From Sinomicrobium soli (GTDB lineage Bacteria > Bacteroidota > Bacteroidia > Flavobacteriales > Flavobacteriaceae): a DNA stretch of 64,000 nucleotides. Location: assembly GCF_003285545.1 (NCBI RefSeq), contig NZ_QLNV01000014.1, positions 34,759 through 98,758 of the forward strand, in the 5' to 3' direction. Positions 25,702 through 34,547 of this stretch are shown in pieces. Position numbers and translations under genes: made by a program. The stretch's first letter is position 1. Each line of letters begins with the position of its first letter. The notes under the pieces were generated by a model. It ran no database searches. It saw nothing but the letters and a program-made list of their open reading frames with translations, and was not told the origin of the DNA.

Positions 25702-27228
25702 ATGCATAGCGAAACCGATAAAATAGCGCTTGAATATCTCAGGATCAGGGATTACACGGAAATCCGTGAAGCGATGGTGGCAGCCTATCGCACCATGCCG
25801 GACGATTACTGGACCAAGCCCCAGATAAAGGCCCTGCTGGGCAAGTTTCCGGAAGGGCAGGTGGTCATTAAGGTGAATGGCAGCGTGGCCGGGTGTGCCC
25901 TGTCGATTATAGTGGATTACGACAATTTTGAAGGCAATCATACCTTTGAAGAAGTTACGGGCAACAACACCTTCAGCACCCATACCCCCGAAGGGGATAT
26001 GCTTTACGGTATCGAAGTATTTATCAAGCCGGAGTTCCGCGGGCTCCGCCTGGGGCGCCGGCTGTACGATTACCGCAAGGAACTGTGCGAAAAACTGAAT
26101 CTCAAGGGTATTGCCTTCGGCGGGCGTATCCCCAACTACCACAAATATGCCGATACCCTGACCCCGAAGCAGTATATCGAAAAAGTGCGGAGAAAGGAAA
26201 TGGACGACCCGGTACTCAATTTCCAGATGTCCAACGACTTCCATCCCACCCGCATTCTCAAGGGCTACCTGGACGGGGATAAGGCTTCCCAGGAATTTGC
26301 CGTACTGATGGAATGGGACAATATTTACTACGAAAAGCCCTCCAGGAAGGCCGTAAGCCAGAAAAGTGTGGTCAGGCTGGGGCTCATACAATGGCAGATG
26401 CGGCCCTATAACGAGCCGGAATCACTGTTGCAGCAGGCCGAATACTTTGTCGATACCCTCGCGGGCTACCGGGCCGATTTTGCGCTTTTCCCAGAGTTTT
26501 TCAACGCACCGCTCATGGCGCGCTTCAACCACCTGGCAGAAGCGGAAGCCATCCGCCGCCTGGCGGGGTATACCGATGGCATTATACAGGAATTCTCCAA
26601 ATTATCCATCTCGTACAACATTAACATCGTGGCGGGCAGCATGCCCGAGATCAGGAAGGGCCGGCTGTACAACGTGGGGTATCTCTGCAAAAGGGACGGT
26701 ACCGTAGAGCGCTATGAAAAAATACACGTTACCCCCGACGAAGCCAGGGTATGGGGCATGCAGGGTGGCAACAAGCTGCGCGTCTTTGATACCGATTGCG
26801 GCAAAATTGGCATTCTGATCTGTTACGACGCCGAATTTCCCGAGCTCAGCCGCCTGCTGGCCGACGAGGGAATGGACATTCTTTTCGTACCCTTTCTTAC
26901 CGATACCCAGAACGGGTACTCCAGGGTACGGCACTGCGCCCAGGCCAGGGCCATAGAGAACGAGTGCTATGTGGCCATTGCCGGTAGCGTGGGCAACCTG
27001 CCCAACGTACATAATATGGATATACAGTTTGCCCAGTCCATGGTATTTACCCCCTGCGATTTTGCCTTTCCCACCAACGGTATCAAGGCAGAAGCCACCC
27101 CCAATACCGAAATGATACTGCTGGCCGATGTAGACCTCGGGCAACTGAGGGAACTGCACCGGTTCGGAAGCGTCAACAACCTGAAAGACCGCAGAAAGGA
27201 TATCTTTGAACTGAGGAAGAAGAAATAA
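25702..27228 (+). CDS. Bifunctional GNAT acetyltransferase / carbon-nitrogen hydrolase
   Basis: A cytoplasmic fusion protein of 508 residues. Residues 1-215 are a GNAT domain with the acetyl-CoA loop VFIKPEFRGLRLGRRLYDYR. Residues about 228-500 are a nitrilase-superfamily domain with the complete triad Glu265 (FPEFF), Lys340 (YEKIHVTP) and Cys374 (LICYDAEFPE). The same fusion occurs across bacteria; its substrate is not established but a linear amide or amidine is likely. It follows the M1 peptidase gene by 11 bases and converges with the helicase gene 11 bases downstream. Confidence 0.92.
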   Translation: MHSETDKIALEYLRIRDYTEIREAMVAAYRTMPDDYWTKPQIKALLGKFPEGQVVIKVNGSVAGCALSIIVDYDNFEGNHTFEEVTGNNTFSTHTPEGDMLYGIEVFIKPEFRGLRLGRRLYDYRKELCEKLNLKGIAFGGRIPNYHKYADTLTPKQYIEKVRRKEMDDPVLNFQMSNDFHPTRILKGYLDGDKASQEFAVLMEWDNIYYEKPSRKAVSQKSVVRLGLIQWQMRPYNEPESLLQQAEYFVDTLAGYRADFALFPEFFNAPLMARFNHLAEAEAIRRLAGYTDGIIQEFSKLSISYNINIVAGSMPEIRKGRLYNVGYLCKRDGTVERYEKIHVTPDEARVWGMQGGNKLRVFDTDCGKIGILICYDAEFPELSRLLADEGMDILFVPFLTDTQNGYSRVRHCAQARAIENECYVAIAGSVGNLPNVHNMDIQFAQSMVFTPCDFAFPTNGIKAEATPNTEMILLADVDLGQLRELHRFGSVNNLKDRRKDIFELRKKK

Positions 27229-27239
27229 TACGCTCGGCA

Positions 27240-30200
27240 TCAGATATTGAAATCTGACCGGAACTCCCTGATCTCCTCTTTTACTTTACCCCCGCGGATT
27301 ATTACGGAAATATCCTTTCTGTAACCTTCGCTGTTTTCATCCCTGCTGGCAGACAACCAGTTAAACGACCCCTCGATGATGACGCTGTCATCCATACAAA
27401 TGGTCTTGTTGTGTATGCCGTTTACGATCATCAGCCTGGCTTTTGTGGCTCTTATGGCCTCTCTGCCCAATGCGCTGTTCCTCCTTAGCCCGCCCCTGGT
27501 AACATCGAGATTTTTATCGGTAAGTACGGTGATCTTAACTCCACGGTCGGCAGCATTGCGGATCAACCGGACGACATCGTCCGCCTCAATGGCCCTGATA
27601 GATATAAACGGGGAGCACAGGATGATTTCCCTTTCGGCGGTCTCAAAACATTGTCTAAGGGTTTCCCGATGCTGTTCCAGGGTTTTTATCCGTTCTACAC
27701 GGTCCGGAGCATAGATGATCTCAGACTGATAAATAAAAGCGTCGTCCAGGGCGTATTCCTCCTTTCCGAACAAATGCGCGGCCAGCTTTCCGGAAGGGGT
27801 GTTCCCGCCCGGGTCGAACACCGCCATATTTGCAAAAACGATAAAAGAATGTTTAGCCCTGGTAAGGGCCACATTAAGCATATTGAACTTGCCCCGGTAA
27901 TCGAAAAAAAGCATTTTATCTCTGGTATCGTGTACTGCCGAAAACAGGATTACAGGCCGTTCCGCACCCTGTAAGGCATGTACGGTACCAACAACAATCT
28001 GGTCTGCAAGGGTCTTGTTTACATATCTTTTCAGAAGTCGTTTCAGTACCGCTCTCTGGGCCGAAAAGGGAGTAATAATGGCCAGCACCTTATCCAGCGG
28101 CTCCCCGTAATCCCGTTCCAGGAGTTTCCTGTTATTACACACCCACTGCACCAGGGCAAGGGCCTCCTTTACATTTTTCCTGCTGCTCCCGCGATGCTTT
28201 TCCGACGATCCGTTCACATGAATATATCCCAGGGGAGGAAGGCAGTGCTTCTTATTGCCCGCCATCAGTTTCAGCGACCCTTTATATACGTGATCTTTCG
28301 AATATTGTATGATGGGGTCCGCACATCTTCGGTGTTCCAGCAAATACGCTCCCTTCTCCGGTTCCCCGTTACGGTGCCGGAAGCAGAAAGGTGTCGCCCT
28401 TTTTACCATTTTCATCAGGCTTCCCCCGGATGCCGTAAATCCCGACTGTTCCATCTTCCCGAAATCTTCCTCACCCTTTACCAGCTGGTATTTTCCGGCA
28501 TTCCTGTAATCCACTCCCCTGGTAACTCCCCATACGGGTTCTATCTGGTACTCATCTCCCACGGCCAGCAGTTTCTTCGCAAGGGTCAGGGAAGGCATCG
28601 CAACCTCCGGGGCAACCTGCCCGGCTTCGTCTACGATCATCAGGTCGAACAACTCCCTGTAATACCTGTTTCCGTCACGATAGGTATAATACGTACTGAA
28701 TCTCGGCAAGGAGTGAAACGTGGAAATAAAAAGGGGCGTCACCCCCGCTATCCTCCTGAGTTTTCTCCTGTACGTGCTTTCTGATCTTTCCTTGTCCGCC
28801 TCATCTGCAGATTTCAGGGCACGGATATATTCCCACTCCCTGAAATGTACACACAGCCAGAACAGCTCGTTTCTGTAGGAGATATCCAGTTTTACCGCCG
28901 TATCCTGCAATACGTCCAGGTTTTCGTATTCATCTCCGGTCGCTGTGACCAGGCGCTGCCATTTTTGGTTATACGCCCGCAGCCACCCGGTCCGGAAATC
29001 CTGGTAATCCCGGTCTGTCTTTTCAATGCCTTTCTTCAGTTCCGAAAGGCCGGACAGGCTGTTCTCAAGTTCCTGATACTCCCTCACCGTATCGAGTTCC
29101 AGGGCTTCCATCCCGGAAATGACAGTATGGAAGTCATACCATTTAAGCTGCTCCGGAAACTCGTCCTTCACGGGGTGGACAATCAGCTTAAAAGCCCTTT
29201 CCCGCAACTCCCTGAACCTTTTGAACGGCAGCCATCTTACGTAAAAAGGAAACCTCCGGTATCGTTCCATAAGCTTGCTACGCAAGGTTTCAAGCAGCTT
29301 TTGCCGTTCTTCGTTCTGACGTATTCCGGTCGCCGTTTTATCCACCATCTCTCCCAGGGCATCAACATCCTCAAAACCCGCCTGCTCCAGGGTACCGGTC
29401 ACTTCGTGCCTTTTCCCCGCAAGGGCAGATATACTCCTGATCCTCGCCTCCAGGGCCTTTATTTTCTTCAGGAGGTATTCTCCCATATCAGGTTCTTTCC
29501 CCTCCGGGATACCCGTATCCATATCAAGGAATGTACGGAATTCCGACCTGAAATGACGTTCATACCCCGGCACCTTTGCCTTGTCTTCCAACTCCCTCAC
29601 AAAACCGGTATTCAGGAATTCGGAAGATTCCACCTGGTAATCCCCGGTTCCCTGCCCCGCCCTGGAAGATGCTGCCATATACAGGCCGAAAGACCTTATG
29701 CCCGGCACCCACCGGCGGAACAGGACCCCGTCTGTCTCCTCCTGGTGCATACTGTCCAGGATGTTGGTAATCGCCTGGTTGTTTACGGAACACCCCACCA
29801 CCAGCGGCGGCTCACCACCTTCCAGCACCGATTGTGTAAACAGATTGGCCACTACACTTTGCAGCAGGGTCGTCTTGCCTGTCCCGGGAGGACCGTTAAC
29901 GGCAAATACCTGTCTGGTATATCCTGAAGTAAACTGTGCAAAAGCAACCCTTTGGGAATACGACAACGGAAACTCGCCGTTCATTTGCCCGAAATGATTG
30001 CCGTTGAGAAATATTTCTGTTTCCAGCAGGTCATGGTTACGGGGTTCTTCCTTTTCTTGCAGGACTTTTTCCAGGACGGCCGTGTATTTTCCCGCACCGC
30101 TGCCGAAGACCAGGTCGTTGTACAGCCCTGTAATATTCCGGGTCATATTGCTCTCCCTCATCGCTGCAATACGGAACATATGATATTTCCCGTTTTGAAA

Positions 30201-30800
30201 ATCCGAAAACCCCTTCCCCGTAACATCCCGGAAAAAGCGTTCGCAGTCCTCCCAGTACTTTAACCAGTCATTTTCATCAAAATTCCGGTTTCCCATCCGG
30301 GCATCCAGTACATCCATTGATGCGATAACAGGACGATCGCCCGGGTTAGGGTCCAGGTAATCCCGGATAAAAACGGGGCATTCCTGCTCTCGCGGAGGAT
30401 AGAGCTTTCCCGTTTTATCTACGTAAGCCGGGATCCAGTAGGGATAATACGTTTTCTCCTTTCCCGTGTTACCGCCGTGTTCAATATCTGAAGTGATGAA
30501 GATCGGGGCGATCTCGATCTTGTTGATCCCGGTAATCCCATGCTCAGGTACCGTACCCGACCCGTTTCCGGTATCAGCAATATCATTATCTGCCTGACGT
30601 TCCGGTTTCTGTGTTTCCCCGAAACCGAACCGGAAAACATTTTCTTTGTCCCAGATCCTCCCTGCCTCATCCGCAGAAAGCCCGTAAAGTCCGCTTTCAC
30701 CCCTTTGTAACGGATCCGGGAATAAATATCCCTTTTCTCCACGGCACCCGTCTATTACGGAAGCCCTGTAATACCGAAGCCAGTTACTGATACTATTCAT
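27240..30800 (-). CDS. SF1 helicase fused to PLD-type nuclease, candidate Mokosh type II protein
   Basis: A protein of 1186 residues. A superfamily 1 (COG1112-like) helicase core has Walker A GPPGTGKTT with Lys309, Walker B VDEAGQ with Asp724-Glu725, and late motifs VVGTVHALQGAERPVILFS and NVALTRAKHSFIVF. A long helical insert lies between the Walker motifs. The C-terminus (about 1050-1180) is a phospholipase-D-like nuclease with one complete HKD motif: His1130, Lys1132, Asp1137, Gly1144, Ser1145, Asn1147. A single HKD motif implies a dimer. This architecture matches MkoC of the single-gene Mokosh defence system, a family-level inference. It stands alone, convergent with the GNAT-nitrilase gene. 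Confidence 0.8.
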   Translation of the reverse strand: MNSISNWLRYYRASVIDGCRGEKGYLFPDPLQRGESGLYGLSADEAGRIWDKENVFRFGFGETQKPERQADNDIADTGNGSGTVPEHGITGINKIEIAPIFITSDIEHGGNTGKEKTYYPYWIPAYVDKTGKLYPPREQECPVFIRDYLDPNPGDRPVIASMDVLDARMGNRNFDENDWLKYWEDCERFFRDVTGKGFSDFQNGKYHMFRIAAMRESNMTRNITGLYNDLVFGSGAGKYTAVLEKVLQEKEEPRNHDLLETEIFLNGNHFGQMNGEFPLSYSQRVAFAQFTSGYTRQVFAVNGPPGTGKTTLLQSVVANLFTQSVLEGGEPPLVVGCSVNNQAITNILDSMHQEETDGVLFRRWVPGIRSFGLYMAASSRAGQGTGDYQVESSEFLNTGFVRELEDKAKVPGYERHFRSEFRTFLDMDTGIPEGKEPDMGEYLLKKIKALEARIRSISALAGKRHEVTGTLEQAGFEDVDALGEMVDKTATGIRQNEERQKLLETLRSKLMERYRRFPFYVRWLPFKRFRELRERAFKLIVHPVKDEFPEQLKWYDFHTVISGMEALELDTVREYQELENSLSGLSELKKGIEKTDRDYQDFRTGWLRAYNQKWQRLVTATGDEYENLDVLQDTAVKLDISYRNELFWLCVHFREWEYIRALKSADEADKERSESTYRRKLRRIAGVTPLFISTFHSLPRFSTYYTYRDGNRYYRELFDLMIVDEAGQVAPEVAMPSLTLAKKLLAVGDEYQIEPVWGVTRGVDYRNAGKYQLVKGEEDFGKMEQSGFTASGGSLMKMVKRATPFCFRHRNGEPEKGAYLLEHRRCADPIIQYSKDHVYKGSLKLMAGNKKHCLPPLGYIHVNGSSEKHRGSSRKNVKEALALVQWVCNNRKLLERDYGEPLDKVLAIITPFSAQRAVLKRLLKRYVNKTLADQIVVGTVHALQGAERPVILFSAVHDTRDKMLFFDYRGKFNMLNVALTRAKHSFIVFANMAVFDPGGNTPSGKLAAHLFGKEEYALDDAFIYQSEIIYAPDRVERIKTLEQHRETLRQCFETAEREIILCSPFISIRAIEADDVVRLIRNAADRGVKITVLTDKNLDVTRGGLRRNSALGREAIRATKARLMIVNGIHNKTICMDDSVIIEGSFNWLSASRDENSEGYRKDISVIIRGGKVKEEIREFRSDFNI

Positions 30801-30979
30801 GGATCAGGGGTTTTTATTCCCCGGGTAAATTTAAGGTGCTCCGCCGTCTTATACGGAAATGTATTTCGAAGCTCCTTTATACCCGGGACTATCACACCCG
30901 TTAAAGATAGTAAAGTATACGCTGGTCACAAAATATACAGGTTACCGGAAGTTCCATATCGCCCTGAAATACAGTCGAT

Positions 30980-31402
30980 CTATTCGACTTCCCCTGTTTT
31001 TTCAAATTTATAGCTACACCCTTCTATACACCCCATATAGGTAGGGGTAAGGATCATTTTTCCTCCTTCGAAACTTATACTTTCGGAAAAAGTACCTTCC
31101 GGCTCTTCCATTCCGGTGGTAAACCCTTCACAATCGTATTCGAGTACCAGCGTATCTTCAGACAGAACATAGGTTCCGGCAGTACATCCGGAAAAACGGT
31201 CTGAAGAAAAAGTTCCGTCGCTCCCGAAGGTATAGGAATATCCCTCGCTTACCGGTTCCCATTTGCCCGGAGCCCCGGTACCTACCTTCGCTTCTGCAAG
31301 GGTCCAGGTCCCTGTAATCTGTTGCCGGGGAGTGGCGGCATCATCGTCATTGCTGCAGGAAACAAACAAAAAAACACTGATAATAAGGATAAGATTTTTC
31401 AT
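30980..31402 (-). CDS. Lipocalin-like domain lipoprotein
   Basis: A lipoprotein of 140 residues: signal ending FLFVSC, then SNDDD, then one beta-barrel domain. The domain starts QITGTWTLAEAKVG and runs through YSYTFGSDGTFSS and CTAGTYVLSEDTLVLEY to MILTPTYMGC, the pattern of the lipocalin-like family common in flavobacteria. Four cysteines in the mature part could form two disulfides. The ligand is unknown. It lies 66 bases after the sulfatase gene, in the same orientation, and could be the last gene of the polysaccharide locus or independent. Confidence 0.75.
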   Translation of the reverse strand: MKNLILIISVFLFVSCSNDDDAATPRQQITGTWTLAEAKVGTGAPGKWEPVSEGYSYTFGSDGTFSSDRFSGCTAGTYVLSEDTLVLEYDCEGFTTGMEEPEGTFSESISFEGGKMILTPTYMGCIEGCSYKFEKTGEVE

Positions 31403-31468
31403 GACTTTTGCTTTTTGGTTCTATACAGTAGATAGTAAAAGTCTGGAAACGTTGCGTGTACCCGGTGT

Positions 31469-32926
31469 CTATGAACCGGTTCGGGCCTGCTGCTGTTTTT
31501 TTATCTCGAACATTTTATCAAAACCGGGGTTTTTCTCTGTCGGGACCGGGGCACCGGTGAGCGTTCTCCAGGCTTCCAGCCTGTCGCGGAGTTCCCTTAC
31601 CTTTTCGGGGTGTTCCCCGGCCACGTTATGCCGCTCCCCGGGATCGTCTCCGAGATTGTACAACTCAAGGCCGCCATCCTCAAAATACTCGTGCAGTTTC
31701 CATGGGCCCGAACGGATCACTGATCCGGGCCGGGTGCGGAACAGCAGGTCTCTTGCCTGGTCTTCCAGGGGGTTATACGCCTGCAGATACACCGGAAAAT
31801 GCCAGAAAAAATCCCGCTCCGGCATGGGTTCGCCTTTCAATAGCGGCGAGATATCCGTACCGTCCAGGTGTTTTGCCTTCTTTTCCGCCCCGATCATGGA
31901 TTGCAGCGTCGGGTAGAGGTCCCGCTGAATGACAGGCTGCTCCGTAACCGTCCCGTTTTTGACATGTCCCGGCCATTTCACGATAAGAGGCACACGGATA
32001 CCGCCTTCGTAATAACTTCCCTTACCTGCCCGAAGGGGGTCCTGATGGCTTACATCACGTATTCCCCCGTTATCCGAGGTGAATATTACGATGGTATTTT
32101 CTTCGATCCCCAGGTTTTTCAGGGTAGTGAGCAACCTCCCCACATTCTCGTCCATAGTGTGTATCATGGCCGCATAGGTGGCGTCAGACTGCCCTTCTGC
32201 CCCTTTCTTCGCCCTGTAGATGGCTTCCACCTCTTCCTTGGCCATCAGCGGTTTATGTACGGCATAAAAAGGCAGGTAGAGGAAAAAAGGCTTTTCCTTA
32301 TTGCCGTTAATAAAGGAAATGGCTTCGCTGGTCAGCCGGTCGGTGAGGTATTCTCCCTGCGGACCTGCTTCGAGGTGTTCGGCATTGTAGGGACTGAAAT
32401 ACCCCCTGTGCCCCGGCCCGCCGCGATGGCTTCCTGCGATATTCACATCAAACCCTTCGGTAAGAGGGGACTCTGAAATATGCCATTTGCCTATACTCGC
32501 CGTACGATACCCGTTATCGTGAAACATTTCACCCAGGGTATATAGCGAATCCGGGATACTTTGTGCATTAGGCGTGGGGATCAGCCTCCTGGTTTTCGTG
32601 TTTCCCCGTTCCGAACTGCCTACCGTATAAATACCGTGTCGCGGTCCCCAGAGCCCGGTGATCATATGGGCCCGGCTCGGGGCACAGTTGGCTGCCGAGG
32701 CATAGGCCTGTGTAAACAGCATTCCTTCCCTGCCCAGCCGGTCTATGTTAGGCGTTTCGTAATATCCGGACCCCATACACCCGAGGTCTGCCCAGCCCAG
32801 GTCGTCAGCATTGATCAGGATCACATTGGGTTTTTTAGCCTCGGGAGAGGGTTGTGCATTACACGAGAACAACAGTGTAAGGGAGAGCACGCTCCATATC
32901 CCGGTAGCGGAAAACATCGTCTTCAT
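31469..32926 (-). CDS. S1 family sulfatase, lipoprotein
   Basis: A sulfatase of 485 residues with a lipoprotein signal ending LLFSC. The metal site opens with NADDLGWADLG, and the catalytic motif is CAPSRAHMITG with Cys81, which must be converted to formylglycine by a maturase not found in this window. TSDNGG and the late HLDGTDISPLL block are also present. It removes sulfate esters from a glycan in the periplasm or at the surface. It follows susD (32999) and closes the third SusCD unit of the minus-strand arm. Confidence 0.93.
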   Translation of the reverse strand: MKTMFSATGIWSVLSLTLLFSCNAQPSPEAKKPNVILINADDLGWADLGCMGSGYYETPNIDRLGREGMLFTQAYASAANCAPSRAHMITGLWGPRHGIYTVGSSERGNTKTRRLIPTPNAQSIPDSLYTLGEMFHDNGYRTASIGKWHISESPLTEGFDVNIAGSHRGGPGHRGYFSPYNAEHLEAGPQGEYLTDRLTSEAISFINGNKEKPFFLYLPFYAVHKPLMAKEEVEAIYRAKKGAEGQSDATYAAMIHTMDENVGRLLTTLKNLGIEENTIVIFTSDNGGIRDVSHQDPLRAGKGSYYEGGIRVPLIVKWPGHVKNGTVTEQPVIQRDLYPTLQSMIGAEKKAKHLDGTDISPLLKGEPMPERDFFWHFPVYLQAYNPLEDQARDLLFRTRPGSVIRSGPWKLHEYFEDGGLELYNLGDDPGERHNVAGEHPEKVRELRDRLEAWRTLTGAPVPTEKNPGFDKMFEIKKQQQARTGS

Positions 32927-32998
32927 ATTGTATTTTTTACGGCCCTGCGGGCATTATATGCTATGCAAAAGATACTCCTGTCCTGTGTTCCGGCCACC

Positions 32999-34540
32999 TC
33001 AACGATACCCATTGTTGGTCGGATCGGTATTCAGGAGGTTCGGATTCAGGAGGATTTCGTCCTGTGGTACGGGCAACAACACGTGATAAGGTTGTATGTT
33101 ATCCGCAGGGTTATTCCAGGGCCTGTGCTGTGTGTTCCTGACCGTTTCCAGCAGGATCCCCCATCGTATCAGGTCCATTCTGCGATAACCTTCGGTACAG
33201 AGTTCAAATTTTCGCTCGTCGTACATGGCCCTTCGAAATTCTTCCTGGGTCATCCCGCTCCAGGGTTTGTCGGGTTCGAACGCCCGCTCACGTACCTTGT
33301 TGACATAACTATAGGCCTCAGAAGGGCCGTTCAGTTCGTTTTCGGCCTCGGCCGCCATCAGATAAATATCGGCCAGGCGGAAAACCACATAATTTTCGTT
33401 GTGATTCCCCCGGGGCGAAGTCAGGTTCAGGTTCCAGTTTTTCCGGAAATACGGAAAACTCAGTTCATACCCCATGTATTCCGTTACGATGGTGACATCA
33501 TATCGCAGGTCATCCGGGTCCCAGTTAGACCTGTCGGCCAGTTCCGGAAGCGGAATAGCCCATCCGTAACCGGTCATATCCTGTTCTACAGCCTGCAGAT
33601 CGGCCGACAGCAATTCCCATCTTGCCGGCGTTCCCGGTCCTCCCGGCCTGTTGCTCCTATCGGCGGGTTCGTCGCGTAATCTGGGATTATAATCATCGGT
33701 TCTTATAGTACTACTCTCTCCAAAAACACCATCGGTAGTAAAATCCACCACGAATATCTGTTCGTCGTTATATTGATCTGCACGGTCGTTCTGGCTAAAG
33801 ACCGCGGCGAAATCGTCCAGGAGACGGTGTGGAGAATGGTCTATAATATTGTCACATTCCGCTTTAGCGTCTGCCCATTCCTCATCGAAAAGGTGAAATT
33901 TTGCCTTTAATGCCGCGGCAGCCCATTTAGAAGCGCGTCCCAGCTCGGGTTCATCAGGTAACAGCTCAAATGCAAGGGCCAGATCGTCCTTCATGTCAGT
34001 ACGGATCTCATCCTTAGGATAGCGTTCCAAGGAGCCCAGCTCTTCAAGAGGGAGAAGTTCCCTGAAATAAGGTACATCTCCCCAGAGATTCGTCAGGTGA
34101 AAATAGGCCAGGGCCCTCATAAAATAACATTCGCCGAGCGTCTGCTTCCTCACTTCTTCCGAAAGGTTCTCATTGCCTTCAATATTTGAAATATGCGAAG
34201 AGGCATTTCGGATGATCTCATATAACGCGGACCATGTGCCGTTTCCATCGGCTACGCCTTCCTGTATGAGATAATTGTGAATCTGCCCGTTTACATTTCT
34301 GCTGGGGCCCACTTCATCGGCGCCGTTTACATAATAATTGTCCAGTCCTCTTTGGTACAAACTGCTGCGGTGCAATATTCTATAGAGTCCGTTAGCTGCC
34401 AGGAGAGCTTCCTGATCGTTATTGAAAAAGTTTTCCAGGGCTACCTGGTCGCGCAGGTCTTCTTCCAGAAATTTTTCACAGGCTGAAAAAAACAGCAATA
34501 CTGTGGAAATTAATACGGTTACTAATCTTCGTTTCATCAC
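32999..34540 (-). CDS. SusD/RagB family glycan-binding lipoprotein (third pair)
   Basis: A SusD-like protein of 513 residues with a lipidated cysteine after LLFFSAC. Helical scaffold segments LGECYFMRALAYFHLTNLWG and YVVFRLADIYLMAAEAENEL are typical, as is the end block YDERKFELCTEGYRRMDLIRWG. It starts 7 bases after its susC partner and is followed by a sulfatase gene, so its ligand is probably a sulfated oligosaccharide. Confidence 0.95.
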   Translation of the reverse strand: MMKRRLVTVLISTVLLFFSACEKFLEEDLRDQVALENFFNNDQEALLAANGLYRILHRSSLYQRGLDNYYVNGADEVGPSRNVNGQIHNYLIQEGVADGNGTWSALYEIIRNASSHISNIEGNENLSEEVRKQTLGECYFMRALAYFHLTNLWGDVPYFRELLPLEELGSLERYPKDEIRTDMKDDLALAFELLPDEPELGRASKWAAAALKAKFHLFDEEWADAKAECDNIIDHSPHRLLDDFAAVFSQNDRADQYNDEQIFVVDFTTDGVFGESSTIRTDDYNPRLRDEPADRSNRPGGPGTPARWELLSADLQAVEQDMTGYGWAIPLPELADRSNWDPDDLRYDVTIVTEYMGYELSFPYFRKNWNLNLTSPRGNHNENYVVFRLADIYLMAAEAENELNGPSEAYSYVNKVRERAFEPDKPWSGMTQEEFRRAMYDERKFELCTEGYRRMDLIRWGILLETVRNTQHRPWNNPADNIQPYHVLLPVPQDEILLNPNLLNTDPTNNGYR

Positions 34541-34547
34541 TGTAATT

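Noticed and set aside
28845..29927. Long plus-strand frame of 360 codons opposite the helicase gene
   Set aside because: It is antisense to a gene with complete helicase motifs, lacks any recognisable domain, and has the skewed composition of a shadow frame.
30801..30979. CCCGGGTA and its complement about 70 bases apart after the helicase start
   Set aside because: Short GC palindromic arms too far apart for a terminator, likely chance.
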